Part shown: positions 63,311 through 64,000 of the stretch, piece by piece
Numbering within the stretch: position 1 is the first letter of the stretch
Layout of the letters: every line of letters begins with the position of its first letter
The notes under the pieces: model-generated
Told to the model about the DNA's origin: nothing
Seen by the model: only the letters and a program-made list of their open reading frames with translations
The model's database searches: none
Made by a program: the position numbers and the translations under genes
NCBI GenBank assembly: GCA_018136815.1
Contig: CM030944.1
Coordinates: forward strand, 1,116,456-1,180,455
Direction: 5' to 3'
DNA from: Isochrysis galbana
Lineage: Eukaryota > Haptophyta > Isochrysidales > Isochrysidaceae
Length of the DNA: 64,000 nt

Positions 63311-64000
63311 ATGCTGGTTCTTGCCACTCCGTCGACTCCACAGCAAGCGGTGCTGCACGCATCCTGTGCAGATGCAGTGCAGGCAGACCCATTGTTAACA
63401 CCCCTTCCCTCTCATCGTGAGAAGTCCGATCCTGAGATTGCTGAGGTGCGGCACTTGAGGACGTGTGTGCAGGTGGCAGAGGGCGATGAAGACGTGGCGA
63501 CACTGCAGCCGCTCCTTGAGGGCTTCAGTGGCGTGTGCAATTTCAATTTCAAGCGGCGTCCCGGTGGTGCGTTGGCGGTGATGGAGGTGAACGCGCGTCT
63601 CGGTGGCGATCTGGGATGCGACGCGCCCTCCGGGATATTGACGTGGGCACTCGCAAAGATCCGGCAGCTGGGCTTGCAACTCAATTATAAGGTTGAGGGA
63701 GACGGGCAGCCGCTCGTGCGCGTGGGAAGGCTTCGAGATAGGTCGATTGCACAGGGCGTGAGGGCGGGCGACATCGAGGTAACTGAGCTAGCACAGAGGC
63801 CAGTTGGCTTACAGGATAAACGCAGACGGCTGACGGTAGGGAAGATGCAATCGAAGAGCCTCCTAGCCCTCCTCAAAGGGTATGGCTACTCACTGGGGGA
63901 GGCCAGTGGTAAGGGGGACTGTTGCATCCTCGCGTTTTGCAGTGGGAAGGAGCTCACGCCCACAGAGGCAGCTGCGCCGTCCGGCGAAACGTTGGCGTTT
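63311..64000 (+). CDS. ATP-grasp domain protein, 3' end outside the window
   Basis: An open frame of 230 codons from an ATG at 63311 to the window end; the frame is also open upstream through the GA repeat, so the true start is unsure. The stretch GFSGVCNFNFKRRPGGALAV then MEVNARLGGDLG matches the metal-binding end of the ATP-grasp fold (the E-x-N-x-R signature), as in carbamoyl-phosphate synthase or biotin-carboxylase relatives. It is followed by LVRVGRLRDRSIAQGVRAGD, which resembles the core of a PDZ domain (small residue, then A..G...GD). The typical N-terminal part of ATP-grasp is missing and may lie in upstream exons or be absent. GT sites at 63779 and elsewhere could be donors, so the last third is uncertain. 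Confidence 0.55.
   Translation, partial: MLVLATPSTPQQAVLHASCADAVQADPLLTPLPSHREKSDPEIAEVRHLRTCVQVAEGDEDVATLQPLLEGFSGVCNFNFKRRPGGALAVMEVNARLGGDLGCDAPSGILTWALAKIRQLGLQLNYKVEGDGQPLVRVGRLRDRSIAQGVRAGDIEVTELAQRPVGLQDKRRRLTVGKMQSKSLLALLKGYGYSLGEASGKGDCCILAFCSGKELTPTEAAAPSGETLAF

Noticed and set aside
62780-63420. Long Ala/Leu/Arg or Glu/Arg frames in the GA repeat
   Set aside because: Direct translations of GCGAGA repeats on both strands.
1-64000. CRISPR arrays, operons, ribosome binding sites, riboswitches, rRNA
   Set aside because: The introns, repeats and gene types are eukaryotic and nothing repeat-spacer-like is present. tRNA genes could not be excluded by eye, but I saw no convincing cloverleaf.

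Overview
This window is nuclear DNA from an intron-rich unicellular eukaryote. Coding exons are GC-rich, housekeeping genes are split by many short introns (about 80 to 560 bp), and intergenic DNA is full of CT/GA microsatellites, homopolymeric C or G runs and retroelement debris. The mix of a Cys-loop-type channel, a class C GPCR-like fragment, an SLC13-type permease and a transposase-like gene fits a free-living alga such as a haptophyte or stramenopile. I cannot name the organism; the haptophyte guess is low-confidence inference.

Layout. 1-449: truncated class C GPCR-like membrane protein (-). 1715-4445: cytosolic lysyl-tRNA synthetase (+), six exons. 4.7-9.85 kb: transposable-element zone with two divergently oriented 3' halves of LINE-like retroelements, one split by a 1,447-bp insertion with a 7-bp target-site duplication. 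9884-13573: intronless 1229-residue protein of unknown function (-). 13.6-16.4 kb: repeats plus a LINE ORF1-like gene (-). 16925-20529: pentameric ligand-gated ion-channel-like gene (-), eight exons in phase, encoding two tandem extracellular domains, a four-helix channel module, a fifth membrane helix and an EF-hand tail. 20.5-25.9 kb: repeats and orphan ORFs. 26151-30856: gamma-tubulin complex component (-). 32675-35069: SLC13/DASS-type permease (-). 36256-48186: GCN1 (+), 20 exons, about 2961 residues. 50021-52520: DDX56/Dbp9-type DEAD-box helicase (-). 53421-57114: 1073-residue zinc-binding, transposase-like protein (+). 58151-59386: probable transposase-derived gene with a frameshift (-). 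59943-61776: secreted protein with a Cys-rich N-terminus (+). 63311-64000: ATP-grasp protein, cut by the window end (+).

The genes do not form a pathway or operon. Lysyl-tRNA synthetase, GCN1 and DDX56 all serve translation or ribosome production, but their proximity is probably chance. The standout is the channel-like gene: its domain order (ECD-ECD-TM1-4-TM5-EF-hand) is one I do not know from described pentameric channels.

Exon boundaries were chosen by hand from splice consensus, reading phase and recalled family alignments. Most are GT-AG with a frequent GTGCG or GTACG donor; two are GC-AG and one may be GA-AG. No database search was possible, so family calls rest on motif recognition.
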